Source: Rhodococcus jostii RHA1
GTDB lineage: Bacteria; Actinomycetota; Actinomycetes; Mycobacteriales; Mycobacteriaceae
Assembly (NCBI RefSeq): GCF_000014565.1
Contig: NC_008269.1
Location: 310,001 to 374,000, forward strand
Direction: 5' to 3'
DNA length: 64,000 nucleotides
Part shown: positions 27,019-37,328 of the stretch, one piece after another
Layout: every line of letters starts with the position of its first letter
Position numbering within the stretch: the first letter of the stretch is position 1
Notes under the pieces: model-generated
What the model was told of the DNA's origin: nothing
The model's input: the letters and a program-made list of their open reading frames with translations, nothing else
The model's database searches: none
Program-made: the position numbers and the translations under genes

Positions 27019-27293
27019 ACCCCGGGAAGCACCGTGTGGAGTTGTGCGCTCGGCCACCTGGTCCCCGGATCCGCATCTCGCGGGTTTCGGTGATCGGGTA
27101 GGCGGATACTCTATGGGCACTGCCGTCCGGGTTCGTTCGGACACATCGTGATTCGGGCGGTAGGGCCCACCAGTCGCAGTGACCGATAGGGCGCTCACTC
27201 CGGTTGATGGGCCACCCAGCCCACCGGGACAACCACGACCCCGGCAAGCGTGCGCCGGGAGTCGACGACCACACGAGATGAAGGAGTTGGGCG
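27019..27293. other. 275 bp intergenic, no gene recognised
   Basis: Sits between the ANTAR remnant and the DUF3052 gene. No convincing inverted repeat. Ends with AAGGAG before the next ATG. Confidence 0.3.
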
Positions 27294-27749
27294 ATGTCGA
27301 CGGCGGGGCACGCCGGCGGTCGGTCCACCGACCTGTGCCTGACCGCGGAGATGATGGTGCAGGAACTGGGATGGGACGACGACGTCGACGAGGACCTGCG
27401 TCGACGCATCGAGGACATCCTCGGGGGCGCATTGGTCGACGACAACTTCGGCGAGAGGGTCGACGCGGTGCTGCTGTGGTGGCGCAGCGGCGACAGTGAC
27501 CTCACCGACGAGCTGATCACCGCCCGCACGGCGTTGTCCGGCACCGGTTTCGTGTGGTTGATGACACCGAAGCCCGCCCGAGCCGAGCACGTGGACCCGG
27601 CGGAGGTGACCGAGGCCGCCGACCTCGCCGGGCTGCACGTCACCTCCCGGATCGACAGGCGCGACTGGCTCGGGACCCGGCTCACCCCGTCCAGCCCACC
27701 CGCCCCACGGGCACGGTCGTCCTCGGCTCGCCAGCCTGCCCGGTGGTGA
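27294..27749 (+). CDS. DUF3052 family protein
   Basis: A 151-residue protein matching the actinobacterial DUF3052 pattern: MMVQELGWDDDVDEDLRRRI, VDAVLLWWRSGDSDLTDELI, GFVWLMTPKPARAEHVDPAE and RRDWLGTRLTPS. The function of DUF3052 is not established; the typical homologue is about 125-145 residues. The basic tail after 135 is extra. ATG 27294 has AAGGAG nine bases upstream. Confidence 0.82.
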   Translation: MSTAGHAGGRSTDLCLTAEMMVQELGWDDDVDEDLRRRIEDILGGALVDDNFGERVDAVLLWWRSGDSDLTDELITARTALSGTGFVWLMTPKPARAEHVDPAEVTEAADLAGLHVTSRIDRRDWLGTRLTPSSPPAPRARSSSARQPARW

Positions 27750-27819
27750 CAGGCACAGGGGATCCCGCCGTGTCACCCGGACGAGCCCGAGGTCATCCAG
27801 CGCCCCCGGGGACGGGTGC

Positions 27820-28242
27820 TCACCCCATCTCTGGGGGTGGCGGGGTGCTCACACCGTTTCGGGGGCGGCCGAAGAGTGGCGCGAAACCCTCGGGCAGTGA
27901 CCCCAGGACGGTGTGCAGGCAGTTGTCGTCGACGGCCTGGGCCACCGTGGCCAGCACCGCGCTGGTGTCCCATTCGGCGGTGGTGGGGTGGGCGTCGAGG
28001 GCTTGGGCGATCCGGTGCCGGAACTCCTCGATCCCGTAGTCGGGTGCGGCCCGTCCGTCCTCGATGGGGCCGAGCGCGTCGCGCGCCAGGGGCGAAAGCT
28101 GCGCGCCCAGGGCTCGCACCTTTCCGGGGGACAGCCGCGCCCCGAGCTTCCGGAGCACTACCTTCGTCACCCGAGTGGCCTCCCCCAGGCTGTCGTATTC
28201 TCCGTATTCGCGGACCCGTGACAGGAATTCGGTGTCGTCCAT
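27820..28242 (-). CDS. DUF2267 family protein
   Basis: A 140-residue helical protein: MDDTEFLSRVREYGEYDSLG followed by EATRVTKVVLRKLGARLSPG, ALGAQLSPLARDALGP and EEFRHRIAQALDAHPTTAEW. This is the DUF2267 layout, a family frequent in actinobacterial stress clusters and of unknown function. ATG 28242 follows AAAGGA. It is downstream of the second hsp20 on the same strand but 297 bases away. Confidence 0.75.
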   Translation of the reverse strand: MDDTEFLSRVREYGEYDSLGEATRVTKVVLRKLGARLSPGKVRALGAQLSPLARDALGPIEDGRAAPDYGIEEFRHRIAQALDAHPTTAEWDTSAVLATVAQAVDDNCLHTVLGSLPEGFAPLFGRPRNGVSTPPPPEMG

Positions 28243-28538
28243 CACCAGTGTCCTTTCTGTGCTCTCCTTTGTTTTTCTTGTTTGTTCTTCTCGTCTCGGT
28301 CTCGAGGTGCTGCTCGCACGTCGGCCGATCCACCCCCGCCGCCTCCTCGCACCGACAGGGGCCGTTGGTCAGCGCCGCGAAGCCGGAGGTGCCCGGCGGG
28401 CTCAGCGCCAGGAGGAACAGCACTCCCGGGGCGATGCCGACCGCCTCGGCACCCTCGACCGGCCGTCCCCGGAGGGTCCGTGTCGGGGGTGCCACCGTTC
28501 CCGGTGTCCGGGTGGGCGACGGGAACGGCGGCGGAAGG
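28243..28538. other. spacer between hsp20 and DUF2267 genes
   Basis: 296 bases on the minus-strand unit. Contains an AT-rich run (TTTGTTTTTCTTGTTTGTTCTTCTC, seen on the plus strand near 28268) that is unusual for this DNA and probably belongs to the DUF2267 promoter. No gene recognised. Confidence 0.35.
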
Positions 28539-28976
28539 TCAGTCGGTGGTGACCTCGATGCGCCGCGATCGGACGCTTGCGGTCTTCGGGATGGTGACGG
28601 TGAGAACACCGTCGGCCAGTGTGGCAGTGATCTTGTCGGCATCGACGTCGCGGGCCAACAGGGTGCGGAATTCGAAGCTGCCGGTGCGGCGGGTGCGGCT
28701 GCGGGTCCGCAACCACCCCGCCCTCTTCTTCTCCACGAACTCGCCGCTGATCTCGAGTTCGTTGGCCGACAGGGTGATGTCGAGGTCCTCGCGTGCGACG
28801 CCGGGCACCTCCACCTCCACCACGTAGCCGTCGTCGGTCTCGGACACATCCGCCAGCGGCCGCCAGGTCTGCCCGCCGCCGAACGGGGCTCCCGACATCG
28901 AGTCCCGCAAGGGACGTTCGGCGACCGGGTCCCACCGCCCGGACTCTCCACCGCCGCGATTCGCAGGTGCAGCCAT
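28539..28976 (-). CDS. Hsp20 / alpha-crystallin protein (second copy)
   Basis: A 145-residue small heat-shock protein. The alpha-crystallin domain spans about residues 40-135: YVVEVEVPGVAREDLDITLS, SFEFRTLLARDVDADKITAT and LADGVLTVTIPKTASVRSRR, ending in a short R-I-E-V tail. Residues 80-92 are an arginine-rich insert (RTRSRTRRTG) not seen in the copy at 18399. Start at 28976 follows GGGAGGTG. No repressor gene lies next to it. Confidence 0.9.
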   Translation of the reverse strand: MAAPANRGGGESGRWDPVAERPLRDSMSGAPFGGGQTWRPLADVSETDDGYVVEVEVPGVAREDLDITLSANELEISGEFVEKKRAGWLRTRSRTRRTGSFEFRTLLARDVDADKITATLADGVLTVTIPKTASVRSRRIEVTTD

Positions 28977-29276
28977 GCCGGAACACCTCCCACTTACCGC
29001 TGTGTGTTGTTCCTCCCCCGGCGAGCATGGACCGCCCGGGGGTGGTTCTCCTGCACCATGATTGGTACCCGAACCCCAGATCTCCGAAACCGCCCTATCG
29101 GTGGCGAAATTCGGCGGGCGGCGGAGGCTCGGACGGCCGGGGTGGCCCCGGCCGTCCGGTGTCGGCGGCGGGGATGTGGGGTCCGCGGCGACCGGGTGCA
29201 GACCGAGTCCGCGGTGATCGACAGGTCCGCGAACAGGCCGAGGAAGACCCGCTGCCGCCTGCACACACCGCCGGCG
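28977..29276. other. 300 bp, nothing recognised
   Basis: Upstream of the second hsp20. Reads as leader/promoter sequence; GGAACAACACAC on the minus strand near 29010 recalls an ECF -35 box, but no matching -10 was found. Confidence 0.3.
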
Positions 29277-29783
29277 TCAGCGGGTGTCGGTGCCGACCGC
29301 GGTGAGTTCGCCGATTTCCGCGACGGTGCGACCGGTGTGCGGATCGACCCAGCAGGGGTGGCGATCCCGGATCCGGGGCACCCACACCGCGGCCTGGTCG
29401 CGGCAGGGCCAAGGCACCCGCAGTTGCCGCAGCAGCGCCGCCTGCACGGTGTTGGCCACCCATACGGTCGCCTCGACCGCCGGCAGTTGCGGGGCCAGGC
29501 CGCGACCGAGGACCTGCCGACCCCCGCCGATCTCGCCGAGCCGATCACCGGGCCGGGCGCTGCCGGGTGGGGCGGGATCCCACGCGAGGAGCACCCCGTC
29601 CTGGTGTATCGCCAGCTCCCAGCACACCCCGTCCCAGCGCACCGTTCCCCGGCGGTGGCAGCACCGCAAATCCCGGGCGAGCGCCCCCAGGGCGCCCGCC
29701 CAAGCCTGGGGCGCACCGGGCCTGGGCGGTTCCTCGAACACCGGGAACCGCCACACCCGGCCGAGATGCTGATGCCCACCCAC
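29277..29783 (-). CDS. protein of unknown function (168 aa)
   Basis: Contains CWELAIHQDGVLLAWDPAPP, QLPAVEATVWVANTVQAALL and a C-terminal RHPCWVDPHTGRTVAEIGEL. Tryptophan-rich, soluble, not recognised. GTG 29783 has AGGAG nine bases upstream. It lies in a minus-strand set with the genes at 29826 and 28539. Confidence 0.5.
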   Translation of the reverse strand: MGGHQHLGRVWRFPVFEEPPRPGAPQAWAGALGALARDLRCCHRRGTVRWDGVCWELAIHQDGVLLAWDPAPPGSARPGDRLGEIGGGRQVLGRGLAPQLPAVEATVWVANTVQAALLRQLRVPWPCRDQAAVWVPRIRDRHPCWVDPHTGRTVAEIGELTAVGTDTR

Positions 29784-29825
29784 CCGCGGCGCTCCTGTGT
29801 CGTTCCGGATGCGCTGCGAGGACGG

Positions 29826-30023
29826 TCAGTCCTCGTCGCGGCGGGCGAAGCATTCGGTGGCCGGGGTGAATCCCGGCCGGGTGAGCATGTCGATGTCCGC
29901 CCACCCGTCGTCGCCGAACACCACCGAATCGGTGTGCCAGACCAGGCTGACGTTCTCACAGCCGTGCGCGAGGATCAGGTATTCGTAGTTCTTCAGTGCC
30001 ACCAGGGTTTCGTCCGTCATCAT
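29826..30023 (-). CDS. small protein of unknown function (65 aa)
   Basis: Reads MTDETLVALKNYEYLILAHG then SLVWHTDSVVFGDDGWADID. Compact, with acidic end (RRDED). GGGGGTGG precedes the adjacent ATGs at 30023 and 30020. Not recognised. Confidence 0.5.
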   Translation of the reverse strand: MMTDETLVALKNYEYLILAHGCENVSLVWHTDSVVFGDDGWADIDMLTRPGFTPATECFARRDED

Positions 30024-30450
30024 CGCCACCACCCCCGACTCCGTGTGGTGCGGGCGCCGTCCGCCCGACCCTGCCAGGGCGGTTCCATTATGCCACTAGA
30101 TCTACCGCAAATGAAGGAGAAAATCTCACCATATCGAAGGGCTGCCTCCGAGTAGGTAGGGGGAGAATGTCCGCGGATTCGGCTGCACCCGCCTGCCCCG
30201 CGGCAACATGCGGTGAGCACTCGACGGCTGCCGTGGGCCGCCAGGACCGGGCACCACCAGCCGGCTCTCGGTCTGAACGCGGGTGCACCACGACATCGAT
30301 GCGGCTGGCCCGGACGGGCACCTATGCAGTGGGATTCACTGATCACATTTGTCGGGAAGCTGCGATATCAGATCGGCGCGAAAGTGCCTTACCGCACCCA
30401 TTTTTGCCCCACAGGGAGGGAAGGATTTCGGCGCCGATCGTTGTTGTACG
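30024..30450. other. AT-richer divergent spacer before the SCP2-hydrolase gene
   Basis: 427 bases with markedly more A/T than the neighbourhood (for example 30080-30160 and 30390-30450). A 21-codon frame beginning MPLDLPQMKEKISPYRR (30091) is present but has no ribosome site. The right edge has GTTGTTGTACG (30440-30450), identical to an 11-mer in the dnaK promoter. Confidence 0.4.
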
Positions 30451-30468
30451 AGTAAATCACCGTTTACT
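30451..30468. promoter_or_regulatory. perfect palindrome before the SCP2-hydrolase gene
   Basis: AGTAAA-TCACCG-TTTACT, six-base arms with a six-base centre, 25 bp upstream of the GTG start and directly after the 11-mer GTTGTTGTACG shared with the dnaK promoter. Position suits a repressor site overlapping the transcription start or leader. Confidence 0.55.
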
Positions 30469-30492
30469 TAGGAGAGGAGATGACCCGGTGGG

Positions 30493-31743
30493 GTGACACG
30501 GACGCAAGGTTCGCTGCAGCGGTGGGATGACGCGGTGGGCCGGGCCCTGGCGGCGGCACTGCCGACCGCGGTGCATGACGGTGTGCTGGCATACCGGCAG
30601 GTGAGCGTGGTGTTCGACGTCGTCGGCCGTGGCCGGTGGGTGGTGCGCACCCGGTTCGGCACGGTCAGCGTGGACACCAGAATTCCGGCGCGGCCGACGG
30701 CCACGATCACCGCCGACCCGGCGGCGGTGACGGCGCTGCTGGCCGGGCGGTGCAGCCTGGTGTCCGCGTTCCTGACCGGGGCACTGCGGGTGCGGGGAAG
30801 CATGAGCACGGTGCTCGCCCTCGGCGGCGTCCTGGCCCCAGCGGCGGACCTGCCGACCCGGGCCCGGGTCCGGGAGACCTCCGTGTTCGGGGTGCGCACC
30901 GGCTACCTCGACGCCGGTCCCCCCGGCGGGCCGCCGGTGGTGCTGCTGCACGGCCTGGGTGCCACCAACGCGTCAATGCTGCCGGTGCTCGCCGACCTGG
31001 CCGCCGAGCATCGGGTACTGGCCCCGGACCTGCCCGGATTCGGGTCGTCGGCGGCACCGAACTGGGACTACGACCCGGTGCAGTTGCAGCGCTGGCTGCG
31101 CGCGTTCCTCGACACCGTCGACGCACCCGCGAGTGCGGTGATCGGGCACTCGCTCGGCGGCCGGGTCGCCCTCGAACTCGCCCTGCGCAACCCCGACACG
31201 GTCCGTTCCCTGGTGCTGCTGTGCCCGGCGCTGGCCTTCCGGCGGCGGCAACTCACCGCACTCGCCCGCCGGATCCCCGCCGATCTCGCCCGGCTGCCGA
31301 TCGCGTTTCCGCACCGGCTGCTGCACGAGGGCACCCGAGGCGCCTGCCGGACCCTGTTCGCCGACCCGGACCGGGTGCCCCGGCACTGGTTCGACGCCGC
31401 CGCCGACGAATGGGAGCTCACCCTGCGCGACACCGGCCACCGGCGGGCCCTGTGGTCGGCCACCCTCGCCCTCTACCTGGACGAACCGTTTGGCGACCGG
31501 GGGCTGTGGAACCGTGTGGCGCAGCTGGCGGTGCCGACCCTGTGCGTGTGGGGCGCCGACGACCCCCTCGTCCCGGCGCGCTTCGCCGACCACCTCACCG
31601 CCACCGCCCCGCAGGTGCGGTCGGTGACCCTGCCGGACTGCGGGCACCTGCCGCAGTTCGAATGGCCCGAGGCCACCGGCGCCCTGATCGACGACTTCCT
31701 CACCCGCACCGCCCGCCACCCCCGCACCGCCGCGATCGCCTGA
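30493..31743 (+). CDS. SCP2-like domain fused to an alpha/beta hydrolase
   Basis: A 416-residue protein. Residues about 30-115 (VVFDVVGRGRWVVRTRFGTV, TITADPAAVTALLAGRCSLV) form an SCP2-type lipid-binding domain. Residues 145-405 are an alpha/beta hydrolase: oxyanion HGLG, nucleophile elbow GHSLGG, acid in WGADDPLVPARF and catalytic histidine in DCGHLPQFEWPE. The fusion suggests an esterase or lipase acting on a bound lipid. GTG 30493 is used; an ATG at 30480 right after GGAGAGGAG opens only a 16-codon frame overlapping this start, which could serve as a leader. It is followed by dnaK on the same strand. Confidence 0.83.
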   Translation: MTRTQGSLQRWDDAVGRALAAALPTAVHDGVLAYRQVSVVFDVVGRGRWVVRTRFGTVSVDTRIPARPTATITADPAAVTALLAGRCSLVSAFLTGALRVRGSMSTVLALGGVLAPAADLPTRARVRETSVFGVRTGYLDAGPPGGPPVVLLHGLGATNASMLPVLADLAAEHRVLAPDLPGFGSSAAPNWDYDPVQLQRWLRAFLDTVDAPASAVIGHSLGGRVALELALRNPDTVRSLVLLCPALAFRRRQLTALARRIPADLARLPIAFPHRLLHEGTRGACRTLFADPDRVPRHWFDAAADEWELTLRDTGHRRALWSATLALYLDEPFGDRGLWNRVAQLAVPTLCVWGADDPLVPARFADHLTATAPQVRSVTLPDCGHLPQFEWPEATGALIDDFLTRTARHPRTAAIA

Positions 31744-31790
31744 CACGGTACCGCCGGCAAGACGCTCCCCCGGTCCCTGAATTTGCTGGA

Positions 31791-31820
31791 GAAAACATAC
31801 TGTGTTTGCGGCATATTTTC
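31791..31820. promoter_or_regulatory. inverted repeat upstream of the dnaK -35 box
   Basis: GAAAACATAC and GCATATTTTC match as inverted arms at 8 of 10 positions around 10 nt (TGTGTTTGCG), ending one base before the -35 hexamer. The site is AT-rich. It is not a HAIR element. A dimeric heat-shock regulator, perhaps the HspR-like protein at 18951, is a candidate binder. Confidence 0.5.
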
Positions 31821-31850
31821 TTGACCTAGGTTGTTGTACGGAGAGATAAT
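31821..31850 (+). promoter_or_regulatory. sigma-A type promoter of dnaK
   Basis: TTGACC (31821-31826) and GATAAT (31845-31850) separated by 18 bp fit a primary-sigma promoter. The spacer contains GTTGTTGTACG (31830-31840), the 11-mer also present before the SCP2-hydrolase gene. The leader to the ATG at 31918 would be about 60 nt and includes GAGGAGGG. Confidence 0.6.
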
Positions 31851-31917
31851 TGAACTGTCAACGGAAGGGTTCGGCGGGTGCGCCGACGGTGCGCCCGGGG
31901 TGTGAGGAGGGAACGTC

Positions 31918-33797
<1,880 letters not shown>

Positions 33798-33801
<4 letters not shown>

Positions 33802-34748
33802 ACACACCACACGACGAGCAGCAACGATCCGAACAGGCCGGTCGCGGCAGGGGCAACGGGCGGCAGCCGCCCCGCGAACCGATCGCGATCACCGACCGAC
33901 GCCGTATCGACCCGGTCACCGGCCGGGTCCGCGAGGACACTCCCGGATCCCGGCCCCCGCACACGGACCGAGGAGCGAAACCGACGCTGGGCGAGAAGGC
34001 GGGCACCGCGCCCCGGGTACCGGGAGCCCCGCGGCCGGAGTCCCGGCAGACCGACGCCGACCGGGTGGCGGAACTGACCGCCGATCTGCAGCGGGTGCAG
34101 GCCGAGTACGCCAACTACCGCCACCGGGTCGAGCGGGACCGGGCCGCGGTCGCCGAGAACGCGAAAGCGACGGTCGCCACCGCGTTCCTCGGTGTTCTCG
34201 ACGACCTGGACTGGGCCCGCGAGCACGGCGACACCGCCCGCGAGCCCCTGCACAGCCTGTACCGCAAGATCCGGACCATCCTGGCCCGGATGGGGGTGGC
34301 CGCGTTCGGCGAACCCGGGGACCGCTTCGATCCCACCCTGCACGAGGCCGCCAGCCACGAAGGCCACGGCACCGACCTGGTGGTCGACACCGTGCTGCGC
34401 CGCGGCTACACCTTCGGTGTGCACAAGGTGCTGCGGACCGCCTTGGTCACCGTGATCGACCGCGACCAGTACGAGAACAACGACCCCGACGATCCACCAG
34501 AACCCCAGGAGGCACCCGGCACGAGCCGGTCCGACCCCAGTTCGGCCGACCCTGAACCGCCGGCCGACCCGGATCCGCCACCGGCGGACACCGGTTCAGC
34601 TTCACCGCCGGACACCGGTTCGGCCCCGCCGGTCGTCCCGAACCCGCCGGCGGGCACCGACCCCTGGTCGGAGGCCGTGGCGGATGGGGGCCGCGACGCC
34701 GGGCCCGAGAACCGGGGTCCGGACCCGAACCCCTACCGCTGCGGGTGA
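33798..34748 (+). CDS. grpE: nucleotide exchange factor GrpE with long tails
   Basis: A 316-residue GrpE, longer than the usual 180-220. The first 80 residues are charged and disordered; residues about 90-220 hold the GrpE core: a coiled coil ([20 protein letters not shown]) and the beta-domain ending [19 protein letters not shown]. The last 85 residues are Pro/Asp/Ser-rich with repeated [12 protein letters not shown] units. It releases ADP from DnaK. ATG overlaps the dnaK stop, so the two are translationally coupled. Confidence 0.93.
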
Positions 34749-34853
34749 GGTCCACCGAGACCGGGCGCAGCTCCACACCATCGGTCCGCCCGGCCTGGCC
34801 CGGATGGGGGTGGACGGTGATGCACCACGGATGAGGGAGGGAGGAGATTCGCT

Positions 34854-36041
34854 GTGACGCAGCAGGAGTGGATCGAACGCGACTTCTACGCCGACCTGGG
34901 TGTGCCGTCGACGGCGTCGGCGGAGGACATCAAACGGGCCTACCGCAAGCTGGCCCGGCAACTGCACCCGGACGCCAACCCGCACGACCAGGCGGCCGGG
35001 GAACGATTCAAGGCGGTCAGCGAGGCGCACGCGGCGCTCTCGGACCCGGCCACCCGCGCCGAGTACGACCGGACCCGGCAGCTGTACCGGTCCGGGGCGT
35101 TCCGGCGGGCCGGCACCCGCTCCGGCGCCGGCGGCGGCGGGCCGGCCGGCGGAATGGGCGGGTTCGACCTCTCCGACCTGTTCGGCGGCGGGAGTTCCTC
35201 ATTCACCTCCGGCGAGGCCGGGTTCGGTGACGTGTTCGGGGATCTGTTCCGCCGCAGCGGCACCCGCACAACCGCGTCCCGCCCGCGGCGGGGCAGCGAC
35301 GTCGAGGCGCAGACCCGGCTCCCGTTCCGGCAGGCCGTCACCGGGGTGGTGTTGCCGCTGCAGGTCAGCGGGCCCACGGTGTGCACCAGCTGTCACGGTA
35401 GCGGCGCCCGGCCCGGAACCCAGCCGCGGCGGTGCCCCTCGTGCGGCGGCGCCGGAACCCTCACCCGCAATCAGGGCGGCTTCGGGTTCAGCGAATCCTG
35501 CGACGACTGCCGCGGCACCGGGGTGATCGTCGACTCCCCCTGCACGGACTGCCAGGGCACCGGGGTCGGGCACCGCACCCGCACCATCAACGTCCGCATC
35601 CCACCGGGAGTGACCGACGGCCAACGCATCCGGCTGCCCGCGCACGGCGAGCCCGGGCTGCGCGGCGCCCCGTCGGGGGACCTGTACGTCACCGTCGGGG
35701 TGGACCCGGATCCGGTCTTCGGCCGCGACGGCGACGATCTCACGGTCACCGTGCCGGTCGGCTTCGCCGAACTCGCGCTCGGCACCACGATCTCGGTGCC
35801 CACCCTCGACGGTCGGGTCAGCGTGAAGATCCCCGCCGGCACCCCGTCCGGTCGGACCTTCCGGTTACAAGGTCGCGGCGTTCCCCTCCGCGGCCGGGCG
35901 CCGGGCGATCTGCGGGTGACCGTGCAGGTGGCGGTGCCCGCCGGGCTCAACCAGAGGGCTATCGATGCCCTGCGCGCCTACGAGAAGGCCGAGAAGGCCG
36001 CCGGATTCGACCCCCGCACCACCTGGCCCGGCCGCCGGTAG
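34854..36041 (+). CDS. dnaJ: chaperone DnaJ
   Basis: A 395-residue type I Hsp40. J domain at residues 9-72 with HPD (ARQLHPDANPH); Gly-rich linker to about 130; four zinc-binding motifs CTSCHGSGA, CPSCGGAGT, CDDCRGTGV and CTDCQGTGV; C-terminal substrate-binding domains follow. GTG 34854 has GGAGGGAGGAG upstream. It follows grpE by 105 bases. The usual actinobacterial fourth gene, hspR, is absent: the next gene is convergent. Confidence 0.96.
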   Translation: MTQQEWIERDFYADLGVPSTASAEDIKRAYRKLARQLHPDANPHDQAAGERFKAVSEAHAALSDPATRAEYDRTRQLYRSGAFRRAGTRSGAGGGGPAGGMGGFDLSDLFGGGSSSFTSGEAGFGDVFGDLFRRSGTRTTASRPRRGSDVEAQTRLPFRQAVTGVVLPLQVSGPTVCTSCHGSGARPGTQPRRCPSCGGAGTLTRNQGGFGFSESCDDCRGTGVIVDSPCTDCQGTGVGHRTRTINVRIPPGVTDGQRIRLPAHGEPGLRGAPSGDLYVTVGVDPDPVFGRDGDDLTVTVPVGFAELALGTTISVPTLDGRVSVKIPAGTPSGRTFRLQGRGVPLRGRAPGDLRVTVQVAVPAGLNQRAIDALRAYEKAEKAAGFDPRTTWPGRR

Positions 36042-36137
36042 AGGTTGAGGGTCTTCGATTACGGTGTCGCCGTGGTCGTCCGGTGGTGCGCAGCCGTGGG
36101 AGCAGCAGTCCGAGGACGACCATCCAGCCGAGGGACC

Positions 36138-36629
36138 CTATTCCGGCGGTGGGTCGGGCAACGCCGGGGTGGGAGCGTCGAGCAACGAGTTGAGCCAGGT
36201 CAGCGCCTCGATGAGGGCGGTGACCCGCACCTCGGAGTCGGGTTCACGTGCGGCGGCGCCCAGGTGCACCCGGGCGGCGGCGGGGTCACCGGCCAGCAGG
36301 GCCAGCACCGACCGCGCCACCCGGGCCTGCCGCGGGGGAAGCTGCCGGGCATCGACGACCTGCCCGCCGCCGGTGCGGACCTCGAGGACGAACGCCTCCC
36401 CCTCCGCGGCGCGGCCCAGCCGGGCCACCGCCACGTCGGCGATCGCACCCGTCAGCCAGGTCAGCACACCGCCGTAAAAGCTCCCGGGCCCCGGGACGAT
36501 GTCGGGCGGCGCCGCCAGCGAGGACAGCTCCCGGCCCAGCGTCGCGTACCGGTGTTCGGACGCCAGCGCGAGCAGGCGCCCGGCCACCTCCGCCTCCGGG
36601 CGGAAACGCCCCTCGAGATCGGACCCCAT
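36138..36629 (-). CDS. protein of unknown function, paralogue of 21053-21496
   Basis: A 163-residue helical protein: VAGRLLALASEHRYATLGRE, FYGGVLTWLTGAIADVAVAR, VLALLAGDPAAARVHLGAAA and TALIEALTWLNSLLD. The matching order of aromatic and leucine positions makes it a paralogue of the protein at 21053. ATG 36629 is used; the frame stays open for a further 150 codons upstream and includes readable text (SDRARFLAYDVGAQVLWRH), so a longer protein is possible. No function known. Confidence 0.6.
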   Translation of the reverse strand: MGSDLEGRFRPEAEVAGRLLALASEHRYATLGRELSSLAAPPDIVPGPGSFYGGVLTWLTGAIADVAVARLGRAAEGEAFVLEVRTGGGQVVDARQLPPRQARVARSVLALLAGDPAAARVHLGAAAREPDSEVRVTALIEALTWLNSLLDAPTPALPDPPPE

Positions 36630-36821
36630 GCGCGTCGTGTACCCATCCCCACGCGTACACACGCCTTTCCCGGGGCATCGGCGCATCGAATCCGGGTCGC
36701 ATCCGTGGGCCGGTTCCGCACCGGGTCGGCCGCCGATCGGCGCGATCCGGTGCCGCCACAACACCTGCGCCCCAACGTCATACGCGAGGAACCGTGCCCG
36801 GTCCGATGGTGCGGGGTACGT
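36630..36821. other. upstream region of the 36138-36629 gene
   Basis: 192 bases, open in phase with the gene on the minus strand. It may be either leader or an N-terminal extension; no start with a good ribosome site was found. Confidence 0.3.
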
Positions 36822-36911
36822 CGTAGTCGATGCTGTACCTGCTTCCTCTCGGGCGCCGCGAACAGGCCCGGGTAGAGCGTGCGGCGTAGTCGATACCGTG
36901 CCTGCCTCCTC
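36822..36911. repeat. 27-bp direct repeat, two copies 63 bp apart
   Basis: CGTAGTCGATGCTGTACCTG at 36822 and CGTAGTCGATACCGTGCCTG at 36885, each followed by CTTCCTC or CCTCCTC; 23 of 27 positions agree. They lie in the 700-bp divergent spacer before the WS/DGAT gene. On the minus strand each begins GAGGAAGCAGG or GAGGAGGCAGG, so each includes a ribosome-site-like sequence. Either a small duplication or tandem regulatory sites. Confidence 0.5.
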
Positions 36912-37218
36912 ATGATCGGGTGGTGTATGGCGGGCCCTCCGGGTCCGGCCCGCTCTGCCCCGATGCGGGGGTGCGGCAGCCCACGCGACGTGCCGCCGGA
37001 ATCGGACAAACCAGCCGAATTCGGGCATGTGATGCCACGCACCACGCCGCCCGGGTTGCACGGCGAACCGAGCAGGCGAACGGTTCGCGAGCACCCGCGG
37101 CGCGGCGGAGGTTCGACATTCCTGCTGGTGACACCGGGTGTCAAAACAGTGCTGGACGAACGTTCATATAGCACAACCCGGGCGACCTGCTGTACAAATG
37201 ATGCCAACGACACCTTGT
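36912..37218. other. promoter region of the WS/DGAT gene
   Basis: 307 bases becoming AT-rich towards the right (from about 37110). No gene recognised. ACGTTCATATAGCACAAC (37158-37175) could include a -10 element, but I cannot pair it with a -35. Confidence 0.3.
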
Positions 37219-37245
37219 TGTGATGTATTTCACACATCTTTGTGA
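37219..37245. promoter_or_regulatory. CRP-type site: three alternating half-sites
   Basis: TGTGA-N6-TCACA (37219-37234) matches the CRP/FNR-family consensus exactly, and the second half-site is shared with a following TCACA-N6-TGTGA (37230-37245), giving TGTGA, TCACA, TGTGA with 6-bp gaps. It lies 85-110 bp before the WS/DGAT start in AT-rich sequence. A cAMP-receptor-type regulator is the natural candidate; none is encoded in the window. Confidence 0.65.
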
Positions 37246-37328
37246 TGTGGTGTCGCGGACGTTTGTTGTGCAACCGCCGGCCCGGACCCCGCCGACGGTC
37301 GCACCGGGGAGAAAAGGGTTTCGCACCG

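Noticed and set aside
27816..30155. A plus-strand open frame of 779 codons
   Set aside because: It runs opposite to DUF2267, hsp20 and the unknown proteins at 29277 and 29826, all better supported; no start or domain.
31744..31917. HAIR element (CTTGAGT-N7-ACTCAAG) in the dnaK promoter
   Set aside because: Not present; only the AT-rich 8/10 dyad at 31791-31820 was seen.
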